Origin: Nitrosococcus wardiae
GTDB taxonomy: Bacteria > Pseudomonadota > Gammaproteobacteria > Nitrosococcales > Nitrosococcaceae
Direction of reading: 5' to 3'
Assembly: GCF_004421105.1 (NCBI RefSeq)
Contig: NZ_CP038033.1
Span: 3,958,641-4,022,640 of the forward strand
DNA: 64,000 bases
The translations under genes were made by a program, and so were the position numbers. The notes under the pieces were generated by a model. That model made no database searches, had not been told where the DNA came from, and saw only the letters and a list, made by a program, of their open reading frames with translations. This document shows, piece by piece, positions 28,200 to 36,783 of this stretch. Numbering within the stretch: the first letter of the stretch is position 1; the number at the start of each line of letters is the position of its first letter.

Positions 28200-29042
28200 T
28201 TACCTCGTTCGGCGTACTTCTTCTGCGGATCTTGGGCGGGTCGAAGTAGCCCCATAGGGGCCACCCCTACGAGTCACACGATGTGTCGCGTAGACACTTA
28301 TTGCGGCGAGGATGGCAATGATGCTGCCAACAAAGATATCGTTCCACATAGCGGCTATCGCATTGACTCCGGTATAGTCCAGCACGAACGGCGCGATGAT
28401 CAGCCATAATCCAAAAACGATGTTCGTCCAGCCTACCGATTCATACTGTAAGGGGGCACTTGTTCGAACGACGGCCAGAATAAACACGGCGGTGCCCAGG
28501 ATAATATCGTTCCACAAAGCATCGGTGAGATGATGGTAGCCCCAGGCAAACGGCGCAATAATCAGCCAAACACCGGCAATAATATTGATGCCACTAGACC
28601 AGTGGACCTCCTTTCGGGCTTCCTCTGCGTAGCTTTTGTCAGCCATGGTCTTATGTCCCCGAGCCTTAGCCCGGCTGACGTCGGACCGCGCCATGGGCGC
28701 AGGGAGAGCGGTCAGATCCGGACCTTTGCCCTGGAAGAAGGCGTGGACCTTGCGCTCGTCCTCATCACCTAGATCCTCCTTGGGATCGCAGATGGGCGAG
28801 GCCTCCACCGTGGCCTTATCGTAGGCTAGGCGAACCGAGTTGTCCCGCGAACTCAGCTTGGCGCCCTGGGCGGGAATGACGTGATTGGTGTTGCCGTGCG
28901 TCAGGATGCCCAAAAAGTACGGGTGCTTGTTGTCGTCCACCCAGACGTTGGCAATCCTAGCGAATTCTTCGCCGCTACGATCGTAGACGGGGGCATTAAA
29001 GAGTTGATGGGTGTCCACGTTCGTGGCGGTATGCTGTGCCAT
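28200..29042 (-). CDS. PRC-barrel / SPW-repeat membrane protein
   Basis: I place the start at ATG 29042, which has AGGAGGT 6 bp upstream; the frame extends 13 codons further without a ribosome site. The 280-residue protein has an N-terminal PRC-barrel-like domain (APVYDRSGEEFARIANVWVD, VRLAYDKATVEASPI, EDERKVHAFFQ), a charged linker, then two SPW repeats: WSSGINIIAGVWLIIAPFAW and WTNIVFGLWLIIAPFVLDY, each with a following WNDI and a second helix. SPW-repeat proteins are small membrane proteins of unknown role. Fusion to a PRC barrel, a stress or surface-binding module, is unusual. Confidence 0.78.
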   Translation of the reverse strand: MAQHTATNVDTHQLFNAPVYDRSGEEFARIANVWVDDNKHPYFLGILTHGNTNHVIPAQGAKLSSRDNSVRLAYDKATVEASPICDPKEDLGDEDERKVHAFFQGKGPDLTALPAPMARSDVSRAKARGHKTMADKSYAEEARKEVHWSSGINIIAGVWLIIAPFAWGYHHLTDALWNDIILGTAVFILAVVRTSAPLQYESVGWTNIVFGLWLIIAPFVLDYTGVNAIAAMWNDIFVGSIIAILAAISVYATHRVTRRGGPYGATSTRPRSAEEVRRTR

Positions 29043-29651
29043 AGCGTACCTCCTTTCAGCCATTGGCTGAGATGGAGCCATTTAACCGATTGCGTTACCC
29101 TCTTCTACTGTAAAAACAGGAAAGGGATTTCTAATTATAGACGCACCATAGAGAAGATGATGACCGTCTTCCGAAATGGCGCATTCACTTACGATTTCTC
29201 CTCCCCATCTTCCTTTTCTTCAGAGGCGGGAGATTCTCTTCCGGTAGTTCACTCCACTCCTTGAGTCGCTGCTAGACTGTCTGGAGGGAGGTCCGCTGAT
29301 CGTTCTGCTTCCGAAACACGCTCTTTTAATTTGCCCCCGCGGGGCGCCCGTGGTGGGGTGGTATGGGGTTCCGCCCCCGTGCCTGCTGGCGCAGGACCGC
29401 CACCGGCAATAAATGCATTCGTTTTCACCCATCCACATTCCTAACCGCTCTTTCTCCCCCTCTAGATTGACCGCGGGGGCCAGGTACACTGCCTCGGTTT
29501 TCACCATGCCCTCCTGGCGCGATTTCACAAACAGCGGGATGGGATAGACGGCCGACAGGGGACGGTTTTGCCAGACCCGCACCTCCTCCAACATCGCATT
29601 GGTCTGATAATTGTTATAACGAATGAGAAAATTAGCCTAAGCTTAAAGTCA
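29043..29651. other. Intergenic region with a transposase remnant
   Basis: About 610 bp. It contains the SPW gene promoter region, an IS256-type transposase fragment at its right part (29424-29594), and GC-rich sequence (29320-29400) in no good frame. Sequence at 29150-29200 (CGTCTTCCGAAATGGCGCAT and onward) could be the terminal repeat of a lost insertion sequence, but no matching opposite end was found. Confidence 0.5.
29424..29594 (-). pseudogene. IS256-family (Mutator-type) transposase fragment
   Basis: Residues VWQNRPLSAVYPI, MVKTEAVYLAPAVNLEGEKE and RLGMWMGENE match the conserved catalytic-domain block of IS256 transposases (WQNRPLDxVYP ... KAVYLALGVNLEG ... LGLWISENEG). The frame stays open on the left for 60 codons but homology ends at ENE, and the block between VYPI and EGM is shortened. 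Only about 57 residues of roughly 400 remain. Confidence 0.7.
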
Positions 29652-31307
29652 ATGGAAGAGATGACACAAAATACACAAGAGCACACCTCCTCGGCCTATA
29701 CCTACCCCCTCTTGATCGGCGATTTACTGACTGCCGGCGTGGCGCAGGTGCCGACCCAAGAGATCGTCTACGGAAATGATTATCGCCTGACCTATCAACA
29801 ATTGCAGGAGCGAGTTCACCGTCTCGCCTCCGGTCTGACTCATTTAGGGGTCAAGCCCGGCAGCCGGGTGGCCGTCATGGATTGGGACAGCCATCGCTAC
29901 CTGGAGTGCTTTTTCGCCATTCCCATGCTGGGAGCGGTGCTCCACATGGTCAATGTGCGTCTATCTCCCGAACAGATCCTCTACACCCTTAATCACGCCG
30001 AAGCCGAGATCCTCCTGGTCAACCGGGAATTCCTGCCCCTCCTGGAGGCTATCCGCGAGCGGCTCGAAACCGTCAAGACTTTCGTTTTGTTAGAGGATAA
30101 CGATCAGCCTCTCCATACGCCGCTGGCATTGACCACAGAATATGAAGCGCTCCTCAAAACAGGAGATCCTCACCATGTGTTTTCAGACTTCTCCGAGGAG
30201 ACCTGGGCCACCCTGTTCTACACCAGTGGCACCACTGGCTTACCCAAGGGCGTGTCCTTTACTCATCGGCAATTGGTGCTGCATACCTTCGCTGCCCGGA
30301 GCGCCCTTGCAGGCATAGGCCAGGGGCTATTCAATGGGGATGATGTCTACATGCCCATGACGCCCATGTTTCATGTCCACGCCTGGGGCTGCCCCTATTT
30401 GGCCACGCTGCTGGGAACCAAGCAAGTCTATCCCGGGCGCTATCAACCCGAGACCCTGTTAGGATTGATCCAGCAAGAAGGGGTGACGTTTTCCCATTGT
30501 GTGCCCACCTTGCTGCGGATGCTCCTCTCCCATCCCAAACGGAAGACGGTGGTTCTGTCCCGCTGTAAGATCGTTATTGGCGGTGCCGCTCTTCCCCGAT
30601 CTCTGGCCAGCCAAGCCCTGGATGTGGGGATCGACATTTTTGCCGGTTATGGCCTCTCGGAGACCTGTCCCATTTTAACCTTATCCCAGCTTAAACCTGA
30701 GATGCGAACAGGGGATAGAGAACGGCAGCTAGCCGTCCGTTGTCAGGCGGGCCATCCTTTTCCCCTGGTCAAATTACGGATTGTGGACGAGCATATGAAG
30801 GACCAGCCCCACGATGGCCAGTCCCAAGGAGAAGTGGTGGTGCGTGCGCCCTGGTTGACCCCCGGCTACCTGAAAGACCCGGAGGGCTCCGAAGCGTTGT
30901 GGCGTGGAGGCTGGTTGCATACCGGCGATATAGGCACTCTGGATGCCGAAGGCCACTTGAACATTACCGACCGCCTCAAGGATGTCATCAAGAGCGGTGG
31001 TGAGTGGATTTCTTCCTTGGACTTAGAGAATTTAATACTCACTCATCCAGCACTCGCTGAAGCCGCCGTCATTGGGGTCACCGATCCTAATTGGGGGGAA
31101 CGGCCCCTGGCCCTGGTGGTGGTCAAACCGGATCAAAATGGCCAAGTAAATGCCGCCGACATCAAAGCGCTATTAAACCAATATGCCAACCAAGGCCTCA
31201 TTTCTCAGTATGCTGTTCCAGATCGGATCTTGCTCGTTGAGAGCCTCCCCAAAACGAGTGTGGGCAAACTCGATAAGAAATTATTGCGCCAGCAATACAA
31301 ATCTTGA
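29652..31307 (+). CDS. AMP-forming acyl-CoA synthetase (long/medium-chain fatty acid-CoA ligase type)
   Basis: This is an ANL-superfamily ligase that activates a carboxylic acid to acyl-AMP and then acyl-CoA. I start at ATG 29652 (551 residues); the frame is open 28 codons upstream but that part overlaps the transposase remnant. Motifs: A3 [14 protein letters not shown]5 YGLSETCP, A7 [18 protein letters not shown]8 [20 protein letters not shown] and the A10 lysine in [10 protein letters not shown]. The closest type is the proteobacterial long-chain-fatty-acid ligase related to AlkK. It is the last chromosomal gene before the island; its stop is 44 bp from the integration point. Confidence 0.88.
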   Translation: MEEMTQNTQEHTSSAYTYPLLIGDLLTAGVAQVPTQEIVYGNDYRLTYQQLQERVHRLASGLTHLGVKPGSRVAVMDWDSHRYLECFFAIPMLGAVLHMVNVRLSPEQILYTLNHAEAEILLVNREFLPLLEAIRERLETVKTFVLLEDNDQPLHTPLALTTEYEALLKTGDPHHVFSDFSEETWATLFYTSGTTGLPKGVSFTHRQLVLHTFAARSALAGIGQGLFNGDDVYMPMTPMFHVHAWGCPYLATLLGTKQVYPGRYQPETLLGLIQQEGVTFSHCVPTLLRMLLSHPKRKTVVLSRCKIVIGGAALPRSLASQALDVGIDIFAGYGLSETCPILTLSQLKPEMRTGDRERQLAVRCQAGHPFPLVKLRIVDEHMKDQPHDGQSQGEVVVRAPWLTPGYLKDPEGSEALWRGGWLHTGDIGTLDAEGHLNITDRLKDVIKSGGEWISSLDLENLILTHPALAEAAVIGVTDPNWGERPLALVVVKPDQNGQVNAADIKALLNQYANQGLISQYAVPDRILLVESLPKTSVGKLDKKLLRQQYKS

Positions 31308-31351
31308 GATCTGGCGCCTTTCTTTTTAAACTATTTTAATTTTTACCTAGC

Positions 31352-31464
31352 TTCTAATGTTCGCCGGTCAAGGGAAATGATGATCGTATAATTATTACGT
31401 ATCAAAGGCTTATTATACATTTATCCACCCAAAAAAAGCTTTGGGTAGCAAATAGGGTAGCATT
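31352..31464. repeat. Left attachment end with integrase arm-type repeats
   Basis: The unit begins TTCTAATGTTCGCCGGTCAA. Ninety bases in are GGGTAGCAA (31443-31451) and AATAGGGTAGCATT (31451-31464). The 14-mer is repeated exactly at 49255-49268 beside the integrase start, and TTGCTACCC there (49238-49246) is the inverse of GGGTAGCAA. Paired short repeats on both sides of the junction fit arm-type integrase sites. Confidence 0.65.
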
Positions 31465-31933
31465 TCAAGGGCTCAATGCGGTTTTCGGCTCTTTTACAAC
31501 CTCCACTGCCTCCGTTTTTTATAGGTACCGCAAAATTCCCCTGTTAGAGGCTCCAAAAATTATTTTTTCTAAACACCTACAGTGAGATAGTGCCAAAAGT
31601 GCCAAAAGCCCCCTTTAGGGAGCCAAAAACTGTAGCCTTTTTACGGACTAAAGCAATTACCCATGTTTATAAGTTATAAAAGTAATCAATCCCGCGTGTA
31701 TGATGATGGGCCGCAAAAACTTAGCCGGTTTGCCCTTTTTATAGCCTCGCTTATATCTTAATTCATTCCCCACCTACACAGGGGAGCCTTTTTTAGGGAC
31801 TCCGAAAATTCACCCCCGCACCCAGGGCTAACTGCTTAGCCACCATCGCCGCGAAACGCCAGGGGGTAATCTCTCTACTCGTGGGATTTTTCCTGTCTGC
31901 TCATCTCACTAGGCGGTAATATGCTTGCCCCAT

Positions 31934-31970
31934 AAAGGAAAAGGGCACGCAGCAAAGGAGCTACGTGCCC
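31934..31970 (-). terminator. Rho-independent terminator, minus strand
   Basis: GGGCACG (31943-31949) pairs with CGTGCCC (31964-31970), and on the minus strand the stem is followed by TTTTCCTTT. An inner AGC/GCT pair extends it. No gene ends just before it, so it may close a short non-coding transcript starting near 32045. Confidence 0.6.
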
Positions 31971-32045
31971 GGCACTTACTTACTTATGCCCGTATTAAGA
32001 GCAGGTGCGGTTAATGAGAAGAGAGCACAACTCTTTAACGCACAC
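31938..32045 (-). ncRNA. Hypothetical Crp-controlled small RNA
   Basis: Inference only. A Crp-type site centred at 32106.5 lies about 61 bp upstream of a minus-strand AT-rich -10-like sequence (TATTTTTAAT, 32060-32051), and a terminator lies about 105 bp further. No open frame longer than five codons (ATGATAGGTGTGCGTTAA) is present in that interval. The geometry fits a class I Crp promoter driving an about 105-nt RNA. Confidence 0.3.
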
Positions 32046-32098
32046 CTATCATTAAAAATAGCTTTTGCTTGGGTATGTGCAAATTCACTTGCCCAAAG

Positions 32099-32114
32099 TG
32101 TGATATAGGTCACA
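32099..32114. promoter_or_regulatory. Crp-type binding site
   Basis: TGTGATATAGGTCACA is a perfect TGTGA-N6-TCACA palindrome, and the flanks AAG and TTT bring it to about 19 of 22 positions of the E. coli Crp consensus. The host Crp gene is at 11259-11939 in this window. No gene starts close by on the plus strand; see the minus-strand RNA candidate. Confidence 0.65.
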
Positions 32115-32130
32115 TTTAAGCGCATGAGAC

Positions 32131-32161
32131 AAAAAAATAGCCCGGTGGGAGAGCCGGGCTA
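32131..32161 (-). terminator. Rho-independent terminator, minus strand
   Basis: TAGCCCGG (32138-32145) pairs with CCGGGCTA (32154-32161), loop 8 nt. Read on the minus strand the stem is followed by seven T. It would end the transcript of the two-gene operon at 32449-33499. Confidence 0.85.
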
Positions 32162-32448
32162 GAGTGCGAATGTTGGTATGCGCCACGAAATTTCCGCCTC
32201 GTGGCCGGCGGTGTGAGTGAAACTCTTAATATTTGAGTGTATCTCCTGCTTGATGGTGTTCTATAAGGAATATCCCTATCAGGGGGAACTCCGCTCTGTT
32301 ATTGCGCTTGCAAGATGGCTCGCAGGAATTTCTGGTAAGTCAAGGTAGTAGTGGGTAATTGGCTATTTGGCAGATAATCTAAGAAGGGCCTGTACGCCAG
32401 GTGGAATAAAAACCTGGACAGGATTCTCTGGCTATATACAATATTGAA

Positions 32449-33015
32449 TTACTCAATAATGCGTAGTTTCCTTAGGCGGTACTCCATCGCTTTGCTTGAT
32501 ACTTCAAACTTATCTGCCATACCCTCAACAAATGTGGTCAGAAGGGCTTTTTCTTCACAGGTCTTTTTTATAGATTCGATTAATTTCTCCCCCTCTTCCA
32601 GGATAAGATCTTGGGGCATTAAGAGCTGTGCAGCGAAGTTATTTGCCTCGGATTCATAAGAATCCCAATATGACTCGCTTCTGCTCATTGCTTTCTTTGA
32701 ATCAGTAAAACCTTGTTTAGATTTAGCACTATGAAGGCAGTAGTGTCCAATCTCATGCGCCAAAGTAAACCTTCTTCTAGGGGAATACGAATTCTGTAGA
32801 GGATTGATTTTTACAATAGGTGTCTCATCTTTAAAGAAAATCTCCCCTACGATATTCCTTGAGTCGAGGGAAAAATCTAACTCTACCAGAATACCTAGCT
32901 CCTTTGCGATTCTGTCAACATCAATTGGTGCTTTAACTTCAAAGGCCTTCTCCTTGGCAAGGTAAAATAAAAGCTCAGACGCATTAGAATAAAGCCTTTT
33001 TTCCTCGTTAATCAT
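32449..33015 (-). CDS. ImmA/IrrE family metallo-endopeptidase
   Basis: The 188-residue protein has the gluzincin motif HEIGH (H87, E88, H91) in FTLAHEIGHYCLH, and a third-ligand glutamate candidate in ESEANNFAAQLLMP, the ImmA/IrrE signature. ImmA proteases cleave phage or ICE repressors in response to DNA damage. Here the partner is not an XRE repressor: the upstream gene encodes a two-TM protein whose stop overlaps this ATG by 8 bp, so the two are co-translated. GGAAGGAAA precedes the start. The target is unknown; it may cleave that membrane protein or a regulator encoded elsewhere. Confidence 0.88.
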   Translation of the reverse strand: MINEEKRLYSNASELLFYLAKEKAFEVKAPIDVDRIAKELGILVELDFSLDSRNIVGEIFFKDETPIVKINPLQNSYSPRRRFTLAHEIGHYCLHSAKSKQGFTDSKKAMSRSESYWDSYESEANNFAAQLLMPQDLILEEGEKLIESIKKTCEEKALLTTFVEGMADKFEVSSKAMEYRLRKLRIIE

Positions 33016-33499
33016 CGTTTTCCTTCCCTTTTAGCTGACTAGCTAATTGCTTAGTAGCTGCACCTGTTCGATCAATTTTTGTCGCTGTTACTTGATTGTC
33101 CTCTATACGTTCCTGAATAAGTTGCTCCACTTTAGATATTAGCTTTATCTTTAAGTGCCGTTTAACATCCGGATTCTCTAAAATGGAATTAGCTAATTTT
33201 ATCCCGCAGCCCTCATCCGATTGAATTTTTTCTTGTAATTCCTCAGTTATTTGCTTCTCTAGAGACTCTTTTGAAGCTGAGAACTGCTGCATAAATACAT
33301 ATCCTGCTATTGCAAGAACTACGGTGATGCCAACAAATATAATTGTAGTGAAGACTATGTAAGTATTCGCAATCGCGATTGCATTGGATGGGCTTTGTAC
33401 AGTAGCATTTTTGAGCCATCCCAAGAACCAAGGTGCAATTGCACCGCCGATAAACCCAGCCAGCAGCACCGCTATAATTTTACACACTTTTTTCAACAA
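33008..33499 (-). CDS. Two-TM membrane protein with cytoplasmic coiled-coil tail, unknown function
   Basis: The 163-residue protein starts at TTG 33499 with GGAG 8 bp upstream. Two hydrophobic segments are visible (about residues 7-28, IIAVLLAGFIGGAIAPWFLG, and 47-70, NTYIVFTTIIFVGITVVLAI), then a charged tail of about 90 residues with coiled-coil character (SASKESLEKQITEELQEKIQ; KLISKVEQLIQERIEDNQVT). I do not recognise the family. Its tight coupling to an ImmA/IrrE peptidase suggests a membrane partner or substrate. Confidence 0.7.
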   Translation of the reverse strand: MLKKVCKIIAVLLAGFIGGAIAPWFLGWLKNATVQSPSNAIAIANTYIVFTTIIFVGITVVLAIAGYVFMQQFSASKESLEKQITEELQEKIQSDEGCGIKLANSILENPDVKRHLKIKLISKVEQLIQERIEDNQVTATKIDRTGAATKQLASQLKGKENDD

Positions 33500-33578
33500 T
33501 TAGAGTTCTCCATTCTTCGATGAGGAGTCGAATAGGAAGCCCCATGAATTTAAAGGTAAGCCGTGAAACCCTAAGGAA

Positions 33579-33853
33579 CTACCGACAAAGCACCTCACAA
33601 GGCACTCCATCCCCATCGCCATCAAGCCTAGACAGCCCACAAGCCAAATACCTCAAAGCCTCCGTACAGCTATCCATATGACCACAATACCTCTTAGGTC
33701 CACATTCAGAAGCCGCCTGCTTGGCCCTGGTCCGCTTATCCCGCCTCCATTCCCATCATGGCACCCTCTGCGTCTCTGAATGCGCCTACAAGCTCCTATA
33801 GGCCGCTCTCCTTGGTTCACCTTCATAGGGATTCATTGCCTGTAGACCCAGAT
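33579..33853 (-). pseudogene. SNase-Excalibur nuclease remnant (C-terminal part)
   Basis: Reading leftward across two frames gives IWVYRQ, then NPYEGEPRRAAYRSL, then WEWRRDKRTRAKQ, then ECGPKRYCGHMDSCTEALRY, ending with DGDGDGVPCEVLCR. These are, in order, the C-terminal end of a staphylococcal-nuclease domain and an Excalibur calcium-binding motif (DxDxDGxxCE). At least one frameshift and two stop codons interrupt it and the catalytic half is missing. It is flanked by the subtilase gene on its upstream side. The Excalibur part alone reads open from about 33725 to the TAG at 33579. Confidence 0.7.
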
Positions 33854-33989
33854 AGATTCGTGAGCCGCTCAGTATGGACCCGCATGCCTCGGTGATGTGG
33901 GGACTGGGGGTTAGAAGTCCAGTAGCGGCTTCGAGAACCTTTTTCCCCAATCAATTATTTGGGGACCTCGTTGACCCCTAACTAATTTT

Positions 33990-36101
33990 CTAATCTCCAC
34001 TCACAGAAGCAGCACAGAAGGCAATCCCCTCTCCCACCCAACCTCGTGAGATCATGGCACCGTATTCCCGAAGTGAACTGACAAAACGGTGGTTGGAATC
34101 ATTATGCATCCAGCGATTGTTATAGACTTGGTAAATGGGAGCAGAGTCGCCCGGGCAGACGCCGTCAGTGGGCAGTTTGGCATAGAAGGCAATCCCTTCA
34201 TAAGTCCATTGATCAGGGGCCAACACATTGTCGGGATTGAGGGAACGAAGATAAGCGCAGTCTTCCCAGTTCGCCGTATAAAAGTGGGAATTTGCCCCCT
34301 GGGTATAAAACCGGCAGACGGGCAGCGCCCCTTCTTCTGGTCCCGACCACGCATAGAAATAGCGCTGAGTATCGTACCAACCCGGTCCCGCCCCGCCTTG
34401 GTTGACAATCGCCGCATCTTCTTTAGAGCCTGTTAGAAAGTAATGATTAAGATCGACATTGTAGAATTCATAGACGAGGCGGTAACGATTGAGCACATTG
34501 GCAAGGACTACAGACCCATGCCCATCCGCGATTCCTATACCACAGAACCCATAGGTCGCGCACGCGTTCCCAGCGGGAAAAGGCTTACTAGCAAATTGAA
34601 GCACGGCATTGAGTTCTGCTCCCACTAAATGCGGATTCACGGAGAGCATCAGCGAGGCGATTCCAGAGATATGGGGGGCTGCCATGCTGGTGCCTTCACT
34701 CCATGCATAGTCGAACCCCTGAGGAGTGGCGGCGCCATTATCCATGGTAGAGAGGATTCCAGCTTCTAAGTGGCCATACCAGGAGATATCTCCGCCGGGG
34801 GCGGCAATTCCCGCGCCAGTAAAATCCAGATTGGTATATGAAGCGAGTTCCCCTTTATGATTCGTGGCAATAACGGTAAGCACGCCCTCGCAATTAGCGG
34901 GATAATAATATCTAATATCATCACTCTTGTTGCCGGCGGCCACCACCACAAGTACGCCCTTCCCTAGGATTTTATTGATGATTTCCTGATGTGATCGCGG
35001 GCAAGGTCCATTTCCCCCTAGGCTGAGATTAATCACCTGGGCGGGATGGAGATTGGGGGGAGCGCCGGGCACTGGAAGACCCGCCGCCCACGCCATCCCG
35101 TTGGCAATATCGCTCGCAGTTCCACCACATCTCCCTAGTACCCGCACGGGGAGAATTCGGGTATGCCAATCCACTCCGGCCATACCGAAGCCATTGTCAC
35201 CGCGCGCCGCAATGATCCCCGCCACATGAGTCCCGTGCCAGGAGCTATCTCTTGCAGCTTGACCCCCGCACTCACCCTCCACGCGCCAGTTCCCTGGGTC
35301 CGTGGCATCGCTATCCATACCATCCCCATCATTCGCGCTGCCGGGTTCAGAGACAAAGTCATACCCTGGCAACAAGCGCGCGGCGAATTCCGGGTGAGGT
35401 CTTATTCCACTGTCCACCACCGCCACAATCGTATCGGCGGAGCCGCGGGTGATCTCCCAGGCACGAATCGCCTCGATTCCGCCTAAAAAACCTTCCTTTT
35501 CACCTTCCAGATTCCACTGGTGGTGGAAGAAGGGGTCATTGGATAGCGACTGGGCTTCCATGCGTGTATCCGCCTCGATCCACTCGATACCGGAAAATCG
35601 CTCTACACGCTGGAGGAGAGAGAAAACCGTCTCGCTCTCCTTGGGCGCTAAAAAGCGGAACACGTGGGCCTCATTGACCATCGCTCCGTGGAACACCAGT
35701 GCTTCACCCAAAGCCGATTCCAGTTCGGCAATCACCTCTTTAGGAGGCGGCAAATTAGCCCGGGCGAGTGCTTGGATTTGAGGAGATTTAAAGCGGACGA
35801 TGATTCCTTCCACGATCACCGCCGGCGGGGGCGTGGGTTCCAAACGAAATCTATTCGATTCTGAAGACTGGTATTCAGCCTGCTTAGCCACCGCTTCTCT
35901 TGCCGTGGAAACTCGCTGATTGAGAGTGAAAGGAAGGGTTGTTTTCTCTAGCAATAGGCCTTCGATCAGCGGGGACAATATCGAGGCGCTCAGTTTGGCC
36001 GGCCTCTCTTCCAGAATTTCTCCAGCAACGCTATGCGCGCATAGAACAAGGCCGAGAAAAGTCCAAGCCCATACATACATTCCAATTTTAGAGACTAACA
36101 T
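33990..36101 (-). CDS. Secreted subtilisin-like serine protease (S8) with C-terminal DUF5648-type domain
   Basis: The 703-residue exported protein has a signal peptide (MYVWAWTFLGLVLCAHSVAG), a propeptide-like region (about residues 95-180) and an S8 catalytic domain with D230 (VVDSGIRPHPEF), H289 (SSWHGTHVAG), oxyanion N391 (VVAAGN) and S472 (EGTSMAAPHISG). Residues about 545-700 repeat the pattern YxFYNVDLNHYFLTG ... TYEGIAFYA and HRFVSSLREYGAMISRGW ... GEGIAFCA, typical of DUF5648, a domain on secreted hydrolases. The ATG has GGGAGGA just upstream. It is probably a secreted, calcium-stabilised protease carried as cargo; no neighbour indicates its substrate. Confidence 0.88.
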   Translation of the reverse strand: MLVSKIGMYVWAWTFLGLVLCAHSVAGEILEERPAKLSASILSPLIEGLLLEKTTLPFTLNQRVSTAREAVAKQAEYQSSESNRFRLEPTPPPAVIVEGIIVRFKSPQIQALARANLPPPKEVIAELESALGEALVFHGAMVNEAHVFRFLAPKESETVFSLLQRVERFSGIEWIEADTRMEAQSLSNDPFFHHQWNLEGEKEGFLGGIEAIRAWEITRGSADTIVAVVDSGIRPHPEFAARLLPGYDFVSEPGSANDGDGMDSDATDPGNWRVEGECGGQAARDSSWHGTHVAGIIAARGDNGFGMAGVDWHTRILPVRVLGRCGGTASDIANGMAWAAGLPVPGAPPNLHPAQVINLSLGGNGPCPRSHQEIINKILGKGVLVVVAAGNKSDDIRYYYPANCEGVLTVIATNHKGELASYTNLDFTGAGIAAPGGDISWYGHLEAGILSTMDNGAATPQGFDYAWSEGTSMAAPHISGIASLMLSVNPHLVGAELNAVLQFASKPFPAGNACATYGFCGIGIADGHGSVVLANVLNRYRLVYEFYNVDLNHYFLTGSKEDAAIVNQGGAGPGWYDTQRYFYAWSGPEEGALPVCRFYTQGANSHFYTANWEDCAYLRSLNPDNVLAPDQWTYEGIAFYAKLPTDGVCPGDSAPIYQVYNNRWMHNDSNHRFVSSLREYGAMISRGWVGEGIAFCAASVSGD

Positions 36102-36351
36102 TCCTCCCTCTTACAAAGGTTATTAATTGGTTATCCTAAAAGTTTGCGGTTAGAAAAAGGGCTGAATCTTCCCCAGAGAAAAGTCGCCTTTGTGCTGAGC
36201 AAAGCGTGATGATTGGCAGTAAAATGCTGCTGCCAATTTTGGAGCAACATTTGCTTTCTTCATTTTTAAATTTCGAAGGACAAAGACCACATGCAGGCCG
36301 TTGGGAAACTGGGGTTAGAGAGTTCCCGGTTACCGGATTTTAGGCGCACTG

Positions 36352-36783
36352 CTACTCTTCAACGCCAGATACCTGTTGTTTATTGCCGTCTGCTGCTTCT
36401 TTGATGGGAATTGCGGGCTTTGGAGTAATGAATGCATCGCACTTTTTCTGGATTGCGGCCTTTTCTAGGGCGTCTCTCTCTCCCTTTAGCCGACCATATT
36501 CAGCCGCCTCTGGTCCATCACCCCCCTCCAAGAAAAACAGCGCTGGCCAAAAAACAACCATCCCAAGTGCCATCTGGGCTTTATCGTTATCTGCTGTTTT
36601 CTTAAGGTTGCCATGCAGTTCATTGGCGCGATGTGAGATACGTCCCAACTCACCCGCTATCTGGTCACAGTCATAGTTTTTGTATTGCATCGGTGACACG
36701 TAAGAGGTTTGGATTTTGTCAGGACTTGAGGCACACCCCACAATCATTACTGCTAGAGCAGACCCAAGAAGTACTTTCTTCAT
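36352..36783 (-). CDS. Outer-membrane lipoprotein, unknown family
   Basis: The 143-residue protein has a lipoprotein signal with lipobox VGCAS (MKKVLLGSALAVMIVGC) and serines after the cysteine. The mature part has YVSPMQYKNYDCDQIAGEL, a coiled segment and a short hydrophobic stretch MALGMVVFWPALFFLEGGDG, then EAAEYGRLKGERDALEKAAI with KKCDAF. Similar small lipoproteins occur widely in gammaproteobacteria without known function. AGAGGAAAAAA precedes the ATG. Confidence 0.75.
   Translation of the reverse strand: MKKVLLGSALAVMIVGCASSPDKIQTSYVSPMQYKNYDCDQIAGELGRISHRANELHGNLKKTADNDKAQMALGMVVFWPALFFLEGGDGPEAAEYGRLKGERDALEKAAIQKKCDAFITPKPAIPIKEAADGNKQQVSGVEE

Larger units (their letters stand above)
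31465..32448. other. Non-coding left end of the island
   Basis: Roughly 1 kb without a supported gene. It contains a weak plus-strand hairpin with a T-run (31766-31794), two minus-strand terminators, a Crp-like site and a GCCACGA/TCGTGGC hairpin (about 32182-32205), listed or mentioned separately. Short frames here lack ribosome sites. Confidence 0.5.

Noticed and set aside
29220..29594. The full 124-codon minus-strand frame as a gene
   Set aside because: Only about the first 57 residues match an IS256-type transposase; the rest is GC-rich non-homologous sequence. Kept as a fragment only.
33855..34000. Further attC sites near the subtilase stop
   Set aside because: GTTAGAA and GTTAGGGG strings occur, and CCCCAA/TTGGGG forms a hairpin, but the boxes do not pair in the attC order.
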